A stretch of DNA of 64,000 bases from positions 62,001 to 126,000 of the forward strand of contig NW_006768846.1 in the NCBI RefSeq assembly GCF_000204055.1, read 5' to 3'. The notes beneath the pieces are model-generated. The model was not told the origin of the DNA. It saw only the letters and a list, made by a program, of their open reading frames with translations, and ran no database searches. The stretch is from Melampsora larici-populina 98AG31 (Eukaryota; Basidiomycota; Pucciniomycetes; Pucciniales; Melampsoraceae). This document shows, in pieces, positions 23,740 to 34,546 of this stretch. Within the stretch, counting starts at the first letter, position 1. Each line of letters starts with the position of its first letter. The position numbers and the translations under genes were made by a program.

Positions 23740-26135
23740 ATCTCCGGTTTCCCCGTCTTCCAAACAAGAAGAGACCTTTGTCGATGGAATGGACACCTCT
23801 ATTTCAAGTGTTAATGTGGAGGAACTTATGAGGAAGATGAAGGAAATGGATGCACGGTTAGATGAAGAACCAAGATCAAGACAAGTAGCGGAACACAACT
23901 GGGATAAATTGAAAAGAAGTGAAGATCAAGCAAGCCTCAACTGAAACTGTACCAACAACTTCTGCAATGCATAATCATCAAGCACTGGCACAACTACTGA
24001 CAACCCAGATCCGACTTCCTAAAATTGCAACTCCTAACAAATTTGATGGCGCCAAAGGGAAAAAAGCTGAAGTGTTTATAAATCAAATATCTCTTTTCTA
24101 TGGAGATGAACACTGCCTCCTTTATAAACAAGCAGGCCCAAGTAGCATTTGCATTGTCATATATGAATGGAAAGGCTAGTATCTGGGGTCAATCACTTAC
24201 TGACCAGTTGTTAGATCAAGAACAAATGAAACTTTATAATTGGAAGAAGTTTATAGAATCATTTAAGGCAACATTCTTTGATTCAGAGCAACTTACAAAA
24301 GCCAAAAGAGAAACATGTGCTTTGCGCCAGACCATATCAGTTTCTGACTACTGGATCAACTTCTCTGAACTATCACTAATTGTCAAATTGCCTGAGTCTG
24401 TCCTTGTTTCTCATGTCAAACAGGGGTCAAAAGGCAAAATCAGAGTTCACATGGTTAGAGATGTATTTGAGGATGTAGAAGAAATGGCAAGGTTAGCAAT
24501 TCAAATTGACAATGAAATCAATGAACACAATAATGAGTCAAATCATCAAATGAAGACCACTGCGGCAACACCTACAACCTCAAACACACCTCTTGATCCT
24601 GACATCATGGACTGCTCCACCTATCAACCGAATGTTTCCAACAATGAATACAAGAGATGTGGACTGGCTGAAGCATGTTATAACTGTGGACAAACTGACC
24701 ACTTTATTGGAGAATGTCCTACACGGAAAAGAAGAGGAGGTAGAGGAATGTGGAGAGGAAGGGGAGGTTTTAATAGATTTAGAAGTAAAGTAGCTGAAAT
24801 TGATGGTGTGAAGGAAGAGCTGAATCATCAAAATATGGTGACACTCAAGAGTGCTAGTTGTGCCTCCCTTGAGCACTATAGATTTAACATCAGACAATAG
24901 TAATACAGTCAAACCCGCGCACATGCATACCCGCGCACATGCATAACCAGCCAAAATGCATATGTTTTGGTTTCCACCCAGCTGGTGTGGGCCAATTTTG
25001 TCATTAATTGCATAATTATGTCAAAGACCATAATGCATACTTCTTTTCAAGTCCGCAAAGTCATAATGCATGCCTATAAAGCGCCCCAGGACAATACCGC
25101 AAGAGCACCGCACTATGTTGCAGTTGCGGTGCGGTTGCGTAGCGCTTTTGGGCGCCGCAATAGCAACGCAATATAGTGCGGTGCCAGTGCTCCGCAATCC
25201 GGGTTCAAAAAACCCCTTGCTCAGAAACCCGCACCGCAATTGCGGTCAGTTTTTGACGGTTATTTAGGGCAAATATTGCGGAAATAGGGCAATATTGCAC
25301 ATTTTCCGCAATATTTGCCCAACCGCTCCGCAACAGCAAGTTAGAAAAAAAACACCCCATTGCGGAGTGGTTGCGTAGAGTAATAATGCGCCGACTGCGC
25401 AACGCAATGGAAATAGGTCAAAATCCATTGCGTTGCGTAGCGCTTGCGGTGTTGCCCAGGATGTGTTTTTTTCCATTGAACTCTGATTGGATCCTTTGCA
25501 AGTAGGATTTTGGCAACATCAGGCAGCAATGAGCCCTCTATGGGGTCAAACCGACCCCTAGTGGTGTTTTTTTCTGTGTCAAAAAAATATCTTGTCCTTG
25601 TACCTGCGCAAAATACAAATGTACTATTGCATAAACTTATACAATTTCAACAAAAACCGGTCATAATGCATATTTCAATGCATTTAGGCCTAAATGCATA
25701 CAAATATGCATTATGGGGGTTTATGCCTATTTGCATAACCCACAATAATGCATAGCAAAAATTGTCTCCCCAATTTATGCATTAGCGCGGGTTTGACTGT
25801 ATTAACTCACTTGAAATGGAAGATACTAGGATCATTGATGAAATTACTATTCATGATGTTAAATGTGCCACAACTGTGATACCAAGAGCATTGATAGATA
25901 GCAGTGCAAAACGTGAAGCTATGAGTTAGAAATTTATTAAAAGCAATAAAATTTACACTGAACTACTCCCTTACACTGAACCACTCTCACAAGTAAGGAG
26001 TGTAACAGGATTCAGTGGACATGAGCCAAAGTTCACACACACCAGCAACTTCCTTATCAGTTTGATTGGAGCAAACCACACAATCAAAAACTTCTTCATA
26101 GAATGGAACTATTTGAGCTTCTACAGATTGTATCA
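23740..26135 (+). pseudogene. LTR-retrotransposon gag-protease fragment, broken
   Basis: Pieces in shifting frames resemble a Ty3/gypsy-type Gag. They are an N-terminal helical segment (23790-23940), a capsid-like segment with PNKFDGAKGKKAEVFINQI (24020-24100) and LSYMNGKASIWGQSL..KFIESFKATF (24100-24300), and a zinc knuckle CYNCGQTDHFIGECP (C-x2-C-x4-H-x4-C) at about 24677-24721. After the MITE, a retropepsin-like ALIDSSAK continues at about 25890 (usual DSG changed to DSS). Frameshifts at about 23935 and 24105 and an 894-bp insertion at 24906 make it non-functional. The pol domains beyond protease are absent and no LTR pair was identified. Confidence 0.75.
24906..25799. mobile_element. TA-flanked MITE of Tc1/mariner-pogo type
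   Basis: The 15-bp terminal inverted repeats CAGTCAAACCCGCGC are perfect at both ends and flanked by TA on each side (24904-24905 and 25800-25801), the signature of this superfamily. Subterminal regions carry many copies of TGCAT and ATGCATA. The centre is rich in TTGCGG, GCGGTTGCG and GTAGCGCTT words in both orientations. No transposase is encoded. It is inserted in the gag-protease fragment; removing it and one TA rejoins the flanks. Confidence 0.85.
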
Positions 26136-26246
26136 ATAATACCCACATGTCTCATAAAGTTTCTGGATCAGTCTACTTGTGGATACTTCACTCATAACCA
26201 CCAGCAAACATCTTAGCTTATCAATTGCATCATCTAGAGTCTGATT

Positions 26247-27260
26247 TCATCTGAGCCAATCTTTGAAGACTCTGAATATCCACTTGATCAGGTTGAAATT
26301 CAGTGGATATAGTGTTAAATAACAGACAAGAACACGCAATGAGCCGCACAGACGTCCAATTGCACCACCATGATGGATGGTGCAGTTGTCCAGCACTAAT
26401 AACAAAATCCAAGCTGGGTATTGGTTCATCACAGGCAGATGGAATGGATGAATTAAAAAACAGCCAGCTTCATTGAATGTGTAAAAGAAGAGAAGAAAGG
26501 AAGCTGAGAAACCTAGCAATATGTGCTTGCGGGACGCTTCAAAATCCTTTTGAATGTATGTGTTGACCTTTGAGTGTACTGCAAGCAACCCCATTTCACA
26601 TATGCCTGCAAGCATGCTGTAATGGGCTCCACATCATTTTTGTTTCAACTTGGCTGAATGTTCACCTTTCTTTGATCTCACTCTGCTCGGCATGACTTCT
26701 TGTGATTGTAAGACCAGTCTAGTCTTATTGATGCAAATAACCTCAACAAGTCAGTTACTGAATCATTAATTGAAGACAAGTAAAGAAGTTGAACTTACCC
26801 AAGAAGACAAGGCATTTGGGATCAATGTTGGCAATCTGCTTGGAATAAGCTGCCCAACGTTCTGCCAATTGGTTGGGATCAACCTCCAATGCTGTGGGAA
26901 CTTTTCAGAAGAGCCGCTCCTTCAGATCATTGGCAATAGTCTGGCAACAAGCAATTAAATCAGTGTGATTGTACATTGCTTCTTGAACTTCATCCAGGAA
27001 AAGGGTTGAATTGTCTTTGATAAGCTTGATCATGAACTTGTGGTGTTCTTTGGAGAAAAAGTCAGACAGCCTTGTTTTTTGTAGGTCATGGTGTTTCTGA
27101 TGACAGAGTGAGTGAATTTGTGAAGAATTCTCCATTGTCTGAAGGACTTGGCAGAAATATTGGTGAGAAGCTCATTGTTGATTGCTGAAATTGATTGACC
27201 TAGAAGCCATTGGTTGAGGACAATAACTTTGAGTTGAGGGCTGTATTTGACAAATGTCAT
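26247..27260 (-). pseudogene. Tc1/IS630-like DDE transposase, inactivated
   Basis: The minus strand begins with an N-terminal helix-turn-helix region (ATG at 27260; SPQLKVIVLNQWLLG, TNISAKSFRQWR). After a one-base frameshift near 27070 come FSKEHHKFMIKLIKDNSTLFLDEVQEA and IANDLKERL. A TGA at 26905-26907 is followed by VDPNQLAERWAAYSKQIA. The catalytic half lies at 26247-26615, with LVLDNCTIHHGG (second Asp) and LYPLNFNLIKWIFRVFKDWL, where the usual YSPDFNPIE motif has lost its Glu. A stop near 26632 and a poorly preserved first-Asp region add to the damage. Terminal repeats were not identified. Confidence 0.75.
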
Positions 27261-27518
27261 ACTGTACATAATGGATTTTGAAAGAATGGAGATGAACAAT
27301 GATGTTTGGAGGCAATGAGCATGGTTGAGCTGTGGCCAGTAGGTCAACAGCCCAAATTCAATTGAGATATCCCAATCTTGATTGAAGGATGTATAAGCAT
27401 AACAGTGCCTGTATTGGCCCAAATATTATTTCAAAGAAAATCAACAGGCCAAGCTATTTTAGATTGACTGTGACAAAACTGACCCACATAACAGAAACAG
27501 GGTTGAAGTTCATTGACA

Positions 27519-27590
27519 GGATAGCCCAGTAGTAAAGCCCATGTGCCTCAGCTAATGATGAGGTCCCAAGTTCCAACCCAGGTCTAGCCA
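27519..27590 (+). repeat. tRNA-like sequence, probable SINE head
   Basis: This 72-nt stretch has an A-box-like TAGCCCAGTAGT at 27522 and a B-box-like AGTTCCAACCC at 27569, spaced as in a tRNA. The ends can form an imperfect acceptor stem (GGATAGC against GTCTAGCC). It is too degenerate to be a working tRNA; a tRNA-derived SINE fragment is the better reading. On the opposite strand it overlaps the C-terminal codons of secreted-protein copy 2. Confidence 0.4.
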
Positions 27591-29521
27591 CTTTCTCTTC
27601 TGACCCGTAACTCTAACATTATCTATCACTGACCAATATCTTGATAAACCTGCTAACCAACGGCGAACGGCTCGAGGGTCTTGAAATGAAATTAAAAAGA
27701 CATGATGCATGTCGATCCCTGAATACTTGCACAAATGTCGTATGGCTTGATATCTAGCCAAAACACTTGCTTGACGACCATGGATCGCTGTGTATGGATC
27801 TGTGTCGGGGTATGAAAGGGCTGAGAGAACGCCTGAAGCTCTCGCTTTTTCATTTTTTTCGTTGATTGCTGTGGTTACCGTGATAAAATCTGAATGTAGA
27901 CTTTCGAAGAGCTTATCGATTAGTGGTCGCACTACGCCCTCGATCGAAGTTTGCGATGAAGGTAGCCACCAGCCGTTGGGTAGCTCAGTAAGTCTGGGAA
28001 CGAAAGTACGGGCAGTGTTCTTATTTTCGCGAACATGGCTTGAGAGAGACATGACGTGGGTAAATAAAAACCGATCTAGCCTTTCCTTCAGCTCGCCATT
28101 GCCCTCTGTAGGAAGAAGTCATGTTGGAGGAAATCAACAAGAATCAATAATCTGGTTCATTGTCTCGCAAAGCCACCTGGTATAAAGGCAATAGACTGTA
28201 CCATTAAGAAGTCGATCATAGTCTTGGTAATAATCCGCTAAGGGTGAAAGTTTCGCAGGAACAATCCTATCGGCTAGTTCGTCAGATAGTGAAATTTCCC
28301 CCATCGACATGCCCCCATACCAAGCTTTGCCTCCAGTTCTCTTGGACTCAATGGAATGAGCCCTTACGATAGCACGCAAGAATGTATCATCAAGGTGTAA
28401 ATCCCTGAAGGCTTTTCGGTCTACTGGGCTAAAATAACTCAAAAGTTGCATTTCTTGCCAAATCAATCTGCGCAATTTATCGTCTGCACGAAGCTCCTTG
28501 AAGAGTTTGCTTAGAGTTTCGACTCTTGGAATCGAAACACGCCCGAGGATTTCGGTTTGTGTGTTCAGAGGTAGGCTCCGTAACCTGCTAGCAAGTTCTA
28601 CGTCCTTTGCTTCGAGCGAAGTCTCCATCTCTAGAAAAATCAAGTCAATGTATCGAGTCAGTGATGTTGGTGAGGCTTGTGTGATTCTTTTTTCATGCCT
28701 CATTAAGGGCGCGGCAGACACGCTCGTGGGGGCTTAAGACTGACCTGCATTCAAGTAATTCAAAATTATAGGATGGTGTGTGCTTAGTTCCCACGGTTTG
28801 TTCCCATCTATGGGTTGTTTGGCGATTCGTATAAGCAGGAGGAGAAGATTCTCCGGGAATGAATACATATCCTTGTGCTCAATCGGAACCGTGCGGAGAG
28901 CCATGTCCGCCCGAATCTTGTCGACTAGTGAAGTGGCAAGTGGCACAAACAGATCTGGATTTGAGAGGTAGACTATTATGTGTTAAGATCACCCATCAAA
29001 GTACGGAAAGTCAAATTCACTTGCCTTTTTCGTGCATCCATTTTGGCTCACGAATCGAATCAGGTCCATAAGCATCCCAACCTAATTTCAAAAAGAAATG
29101 AGAAGTAGTACGCTTCAGATTTTAAAGACGAGCCAAGAGGTTTCGAAGACTTTGCTTGTAGATGATTGAACCAAGTCTACGACTGACGGAAAGTTACAAT
29201 GTGCTCAGGGTTCACATCACCCATTTCGACCATACCTGTACCCAATTTTAAAACAAAATGAACAAATTAGCCTGAAAATCATCTTGGCATAAAAAAGAGA
29301 ACAGATAATGTCCTAGGACAGATGTTCTAGCAAGAGACCCTGGTGGGTGGCGCGGAAATTGTAGCACATAGTGGTGAATCTTAGTTAGAGCACTACTGAC
29401 GTCTTGCAGCGCCCAAATCGCCCAGAAGGCCTACTGGAGGGTTGTGCGATGCAACGGCATGAGCAAAGGCGAGGAGGACGACAGGTATCGATGGTCGAGT
29501 GAAACACATGATGGATCGCAT
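27552..29521 (-). CDS. Secreted protein, lineage-specific family, copy 2
   Basis: Proposed CDS is complement(join(27552..28105, 28202..28630, 28745..28954, 29025..29081, 29188..29235, 29401..29521)), 472 aa. Exons 1-4 have the same lengths as copy 1 (121, 48, 57 and 210 nt), exon 5 is two codons shorter, all introns are phase 1, and intron 3 again has a GCAAGT donor. The signal peptide is conserved (PVVLLAFAHAVAS). The N-terminal two thirds are very similar to copy 1, while the last exon has diverged more. After RRWLAGLSR the frame continues about 25 residues past the copy 1 end, through SINE-like DNA, to a stop at 27552. No domain was recognised. All frames being intact argues for a working gene. 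Confidence 0.72.
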
Positions 29522-29830
29522 GTTGCGTATAACGAAGACTTAAGGCAGGGTGTAGACCCGTTATATATTCGAATAGCCGTTCGTCTGGCACGGTGCAGCT
29601 TTGCGTTGAGCTTTGAAAGGTTTTCTGTTTTGCCATCCTAGCGTACGAACCACTCTGTGTTTGAAAGCTTGAGACCGGCTAGTTATGAGTATCATGAATG
29701 ATTTCTTTGGTTTCGAATCCACTCCACGAGGTTTCAACACCTTTGATGCACTGCTGCAATTTACTATTTTGAGCAGGGAGGCAACGCGTTGGATCAGCAA
29801 GAATCTGCACTAGTCAGGCATGTTCCGCTG

Positions 29831-30283
29831 TTTTAAGGCCAAGATGGCAAGTAGTGAAACTTGTGTAGCTTACCTCCCGTCACATTTTCATTCTTCGTTT
29901 CGGCAGATCATACCTGACACTAGTTACAACTTGACCAAGTCCTCGCTGGCTCTGTGCCCACGGCGATGGGGGAAGGCAATTGGGAATCAAGATGAAATGA
30001 AAACTATTGATTTGTAAACTACATTTTATCAAACACGGTTTTCATTCCAAACAACACCAACTCACCAGACGGCGGACGCGACTCGCGATGCCATTCACAT
30101 TCACTGCCATACTTCAATTCTTGAACCCCCTCAGATCAACAGTACAACTTATCATTCCTCAAATCGAGTCCCGTCGTCCCATATCCCAAACCCGAAATCA
30201 AAGCCCAGTACGAAAAAAATCCATTCGATCAAATCAACCAAACCTCTCTGAAGTAAAAAGGACACAAACAAACCAAAGAAAAG
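29831..30283. other. Region between secreted copy 2 and RNASEH2B
   Basis: No gene. It holds the promoter side of RNASEH2B and a segment at about 30030-30062 resembling the one at about 8147-8180, near METTL5. An in-frame stop at 30254 precedes the chosen RNASEH2B start. Confidence 0.4.
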
Positions 30284-31653
30284 ATGATAAAAGATCCGAT
30301 CATCTTACCAAATTGTAAAGTTAATAATCCATCCAAACCTCAACCGAAAACCCCATTACCCTCCAAAAGAAAAACAAACACAAAACAAATACTAATCAAG
30401 ATTGATATTTTTTGATTTTTTTGATTTTTTTGATGATTTGGATAAAGGTTTAAGAAATTTAAAATCCATACCAAGCATAAGATTACCCGAACCCAACACA
30501 TCTAAAGCAGGTTTATTTATCATTCATGAAACTAAAGTTTATCAAATCCAATCTATCGAACACAAAACCCAACACCATTCTTGGTTTTTAAAAACATCAA
30601 ACAATCCTAATGATGATGATGATCCATTCTCAATCAAAGACCAAGTGATTTCCAAAACCTGTCAGTACTTTTCTTTCCTTTCGTCAAACCTTTTTTGTAA
30701 ACCCACTTACTCGATTTTTTTCCTAATCATTCTAGCCGGTAGAATTCTATTAGTCACACCTATCAATCCGATCTTTATAATCTTAAACTTATTTCTTCAA
30801 TCAAATCAACTTAGCTCAGTTTCGAATCATCAAAACTACGAAGAATATGAAGAATTAATCGAAAGATTATTATCGAATTGGAAATTCAAAGAAGATGAAG
30901 TTGAACCTAATCAAAAAGAAACCATCCAACCAAGTTTACCAGACCTAAATCTTTTTCAAGAATTCTTAATTCAAAATCCATCTCATTTTCAAACCCTTAC
31001 TGATCTTTTAGTTTTAGATGATCAAGAAGAAGGACAAAAAGGAAAAGAACTTTATAGATTTTCAATTAAAAAACTTAAAGAATTAATTGATAAGATGATC
31101 AAGAAAATCAGTATTTCTTCGACAGAATCAACTCATCAAGAAACCTTTTGGAATGAAGTTTTAGTGGAAAATGGTTGGAATGAAATTTATCAAACTAATG
31201 AAGATTTAAAACAAAGTAAGTTGAAGAGAAAAACCTTTATAGTGATGGTATGTTCCCATCCAAAAAAAGGATACAGAAAACTGATGATTTTGATTTCAAT
31301 TCTTGGTTTTAGAAATCAATCAAATGATCTCATTAAGATTATTAGAATCTTATTTACCAATCTCATTATACAAAGAGCTACAAAACGATTATGATTTTGA
31401 AGAAATAGAAAAAACACTCAAATCAATCAAAGATTCAAAACAAGAATCATCAAATACAAACTTTAATGAATTTATTGGATTAAAACCTAATTCTAAACCT
31501 ACTACTTCAACTACAACTACTAAAAAGAAAAAGGTTTCAAGTAATGAAAATCAACCTAAATTAACTGGAATGAAAACTTTAAGTTCATTTTGGAAACCAA
31601 GCTCGAGTAGTAGTAAAGATACATCAAAAAAACAAGATGAAGCATCGAAATAA
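30284..31653 (+). CDS. RNASEH2B: Ribonuclease H2 subunit B
   Basis: Proposed CDS is join(30284..30314, 30448..30660, 30736..31215, 31313..31653), 354 aa; all four exons join in frame. RNase H2 removes ribonucleotides and RNA from DNA-RNA hybrids; subunit B is a structural partner of the catalytic subunit A with C. Family features are an N-terminal strand IILPNCL, SIRLPEPNT..GLFIIHETKVYQIQSI, then QHHSWFL, then RILLVTPINPIFIILNLF after the second intron (the Ydr279/TPIDP region), followed by a helical domain. Near the C-terminus, MKTLSSFW (328-335) resembles a PCNA-interacting (PIP) motif such as that at the end of human RNASEH2B. The first exon encodes only ten residues and is the least certain part. 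It follows secreted copy 2 divergently. Confidence 0.85.
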
Positions 31654-32192
31654 GATGGATATTTCAAGAGAAATCGATTCAATCCCTTAACCTCGATGAA
31701 TATTTTACATTTAAGATCATCAAAGACAATCACTGGTTTAATTTTATTGGAATCAAATGTAATCTTTAATTTCATAATTGTTTTGAACAATGTCGAGTCT
31801 TGTTTCATTAGGCAAAAACAATGTTGATTTTTCTCTAATCCTTTACCATCTTTTGCTATTCTGGTCATTCAAATTTTGAGAACAAAAAATCGCAATTCAA
31901 AGGTTGAATCTTAAATTCAAATCATGCGTTACTGAATTATAAATCACATTAAATCAATAATATGGAAAACCTAGTCCATCATATATCTCAAATAGAATCA
32001 TGTAAAGGAAACTAAACAAAAAGAAGCAAAGAGAAAACCAGTCTCTTAAAAATTGAAATCGAAACCTGTGTTTTCCTCATTCCTCTATTGAATTTTGTTG
32101 TATTGAACTTTAGACTTTTTTTAAAAAACGGAAAAGCGTCACATTAGTCACAGGATTAATCAATTCAAGTTTTGTTTTTGTGACCGTTTGGC
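31654..32192. other. Intergenic between convergent RNASEH2B and nox
   Basis: AT-rich 3' flank of both genes; no ORF or repeat worth naming. Confidence 0.5.
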
Positions 32193-34546
32193 CTAAACTG
32201 AGAAATAAAATATGAAATGTGAAGAGAAACTTACAATGTTCTTTTTGGAAATTGAACTTCATATCTTTGGAAGTAATCCGATCACACTGAGTTTTCAAAA
32301 CTTTACTCAATCCATTAGGTCCACCTTTATAATCCACCCCAACCAAATTACAAAGATGTCAAGAAAATATATCAAGAAACACAATGAAAAGGAAACCATG
32401 ATTGAAGAAAACTTACAATAAAAGACCCCAACATTAGTTTTCAAACTAGCTTCACGACCCGGAAATTGACTACAAGTAAGTTGTAAGTCATTGAAGATTT
32501 GATTCCAATTAGGTCTACCGAAATGAGTATGAGATTTTAATCCGGTTAATGGATCATATGGATTTGTACAATCATTCAAATAAACATTATTGATACAATC
32601 TTCATTTAGTTTACTCGTTAGATACATTTCCATCGTCAAGAAATTCGGATCGGTTTGTATCTTTTCCAAGTTTTGCAATAATGATCTAAACCATCCAAAG
32701 GCTCCTATATCCTTTTGATCATCAGATTTGGTAAAAAGAACAAAGTTAACAATCCATTCGTGATTCCGATTGATCACACTCTTATTTCCAGAAAGGAGGT
32801 TTGGGCGTGAAAGTTAGACTTACTTTGTTGATCCAAATAAAATGCACTTTTCGAAGTACACCAAGTTTACCTTTTTGTTGCATATAACTGAAATTCGAAT
32901 CCACCGCAGAGTCCACAAAGCTCTCGTAAGTTTCCAAAGTCAAAGAAAACAATCATAGGAGAAGAAAGATCAACATACTAAATGTTTTTCAAAATACTAC
33001 TAAAGGGTGTCACTCCAATCCCCGTACCAATCAAAACAGCCATATCAGATTTGAATACATCTTCAGCCGGAGCACCATAAGGTCCATCAATCCTAATCAA
33101 CGGTATCTCACTTCGAAGACTATGAGTAAGATCAATAAAATCTTCATATCTAGCATCTTGACCAGCAATCCCATTCTTGACATCTAAATTCAATTGATTA
33201 ACTAATTCAAGTGTAGCACCTAATCTTTCACCCAACGCATTAGTAAAATCACCAACTTGTCTAATATGAACTGACACAAATGGATCATCAGGTGCAGATG
33301 AAATCGTAAATGGATGCCATTGAAACCTAGACAATTCAGGAATTTGTAAAAAGACCCATTGACCCGGTAGATACTTAAAACCCGACTTTATCATCCGCAA
33401 TTCAATCGTACCACTCGGATGGATTAAAACTGATTGGATCTTCGTGTTTTGATATCTTGATCTGATTTCTCTATAAACTCTTTCACCAAAATATAAACTA
33501 CCTGAAATTAAGGTGAATCTATACGTATTGTAACCTAAACATTCTACTTTTTCACCTGGTAAGGCACCTCGCACAAAACATCCAGTCGCATGAGTATATA
33601 ATCCAATCTGCATCATCAAACCCAATGCGAGCGAGAATGAAGAATGATCAATAAAGGATGGTTTACGGATTAAAGGATTTGGAAAGGCTGATGAGATATA
33701 GATTTGCTCACTGCCCAAAAGAATGCGAGATGATGAGTATACCAAAAGGCTTCAAAACATTGGTTTTTGATTTTAGCTTGCTGTTAGAGCGCAAAAGATA
33801 AGAAGATCAATCCAAGTTGAAGGCCATCAAGAGATGCACCGAGAATGATGAGCTTACAGCAGTAGTATACATCAATGCCATCATGATTAGCATGACATGA
33901 CCGGTAAATGGACCAGGTTGAGTATACATGATCATAAAGGCAGTCTCATTTCGTACTTGAGTCTTTTCTACCATTAACATATTCACATAATGGGCTGTGG
34001 TATGGATTCTAGGAATCCAATCATTCAAAGTCAAAAGACGATTCTTGATCAACAAAATTCATGGAAATCAAGACTTTACATTGTGAAGATTAAAGTCGAA
34101 TAAGCCACTTGTTTATGAAACCAAAGATTTCTATAGATTCCAAAAAACCAAACGTCAGTGAATCGAATTAGATTTCTCCTTTCACCCAAAAACCCAAAAA
34201 CCCCAAAAACCACTCAATCAAATCCAAAAAAACTCAACTCATCCAAAGGCATTAACCAAACCAACTTCGGTCTAAAGAACCTAACCAGATTTCTACAAAC
34301 CGGTAAAAAAATCAAAAACCCATCTACACCTAAGACCAAACCAGCTCCTCTAGAAATCCAAACTGAAAACTTTAACAAATTCAGAATTGAAAGTTTTTGA
34401 TTTTGATATTGTAAAATAAAACCTAGGGTAAATAATAAGATATGGATTGACCAAAATAAAGTATTAAATTTGAGTTTGTTTAGGTTTAGGATTTGGGATT
34501 TGATAAAGTTTTGGATTGGATTCATCAGATTGGTTTTCAGTGACAT
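32193..34546 (-). CDS. nox: NADPH oxidase (Nox, gp91phox-like ferric reductase family)
   Basis: Proposed CDS is complement(join(32193..32197, 32235..32324, 32417..32711, 32824..32887, 32979..33607, 33712..33780, 33858..34008, 34080..34130, 34239..34546)), 553 aa, the usual size for fungal Nox without EF hands. It transfers electrons from NADPH through FAD and two haems across the membrane to oxygen, forming superoxide. Visible motifs are LKFSVWISRGAGL, LMPLDE then NLWFHKQVAYS and IHTTAHYVN (haem histidines), TGHVMLIMM, FWYTHHLAFFW joined to IGLYTHATGCFVRG, FAD-binding HPFTISSAP (291-299), GPYGAPAED (about 368), NADPH-binding GTGIGVTPF (387-395), AFGWFRSLL, VFYCGPNG and the terminal KEHF. The last exon is only 5 nt and adds the final Phe and stop. 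Fungal Nox enzymes need a p67-like regulator and Rac and act in hyphal differentiation; whether this is NoxA or NoxB type is undecided. Confidence 0.93.

Noticed and set aside
25021..25529. Several overlapping ORFs of 60-85 residues
   Set aside because: They lie within the GC-rich core of the MITE at 24906-25799 and reflect its TTGCGG-type repeats, on both strands, without ATG-supported or domain-bearing products.
27519..27590. Functional tRNA gene
   Set aside because: The acceptor and T stems have mismatches and the B box deviates from consensus; a SINE remnant is more likely.
33608..33745. A nox exon starting at 33745 with a Met-Val-Tyr-Ser start
   Set aside because: This is readthrough of the intron 33608-33711. 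Splicing to exon 33712-33780 restores the conserved FWYTHHLAFFW to IGLYTHATG junction.
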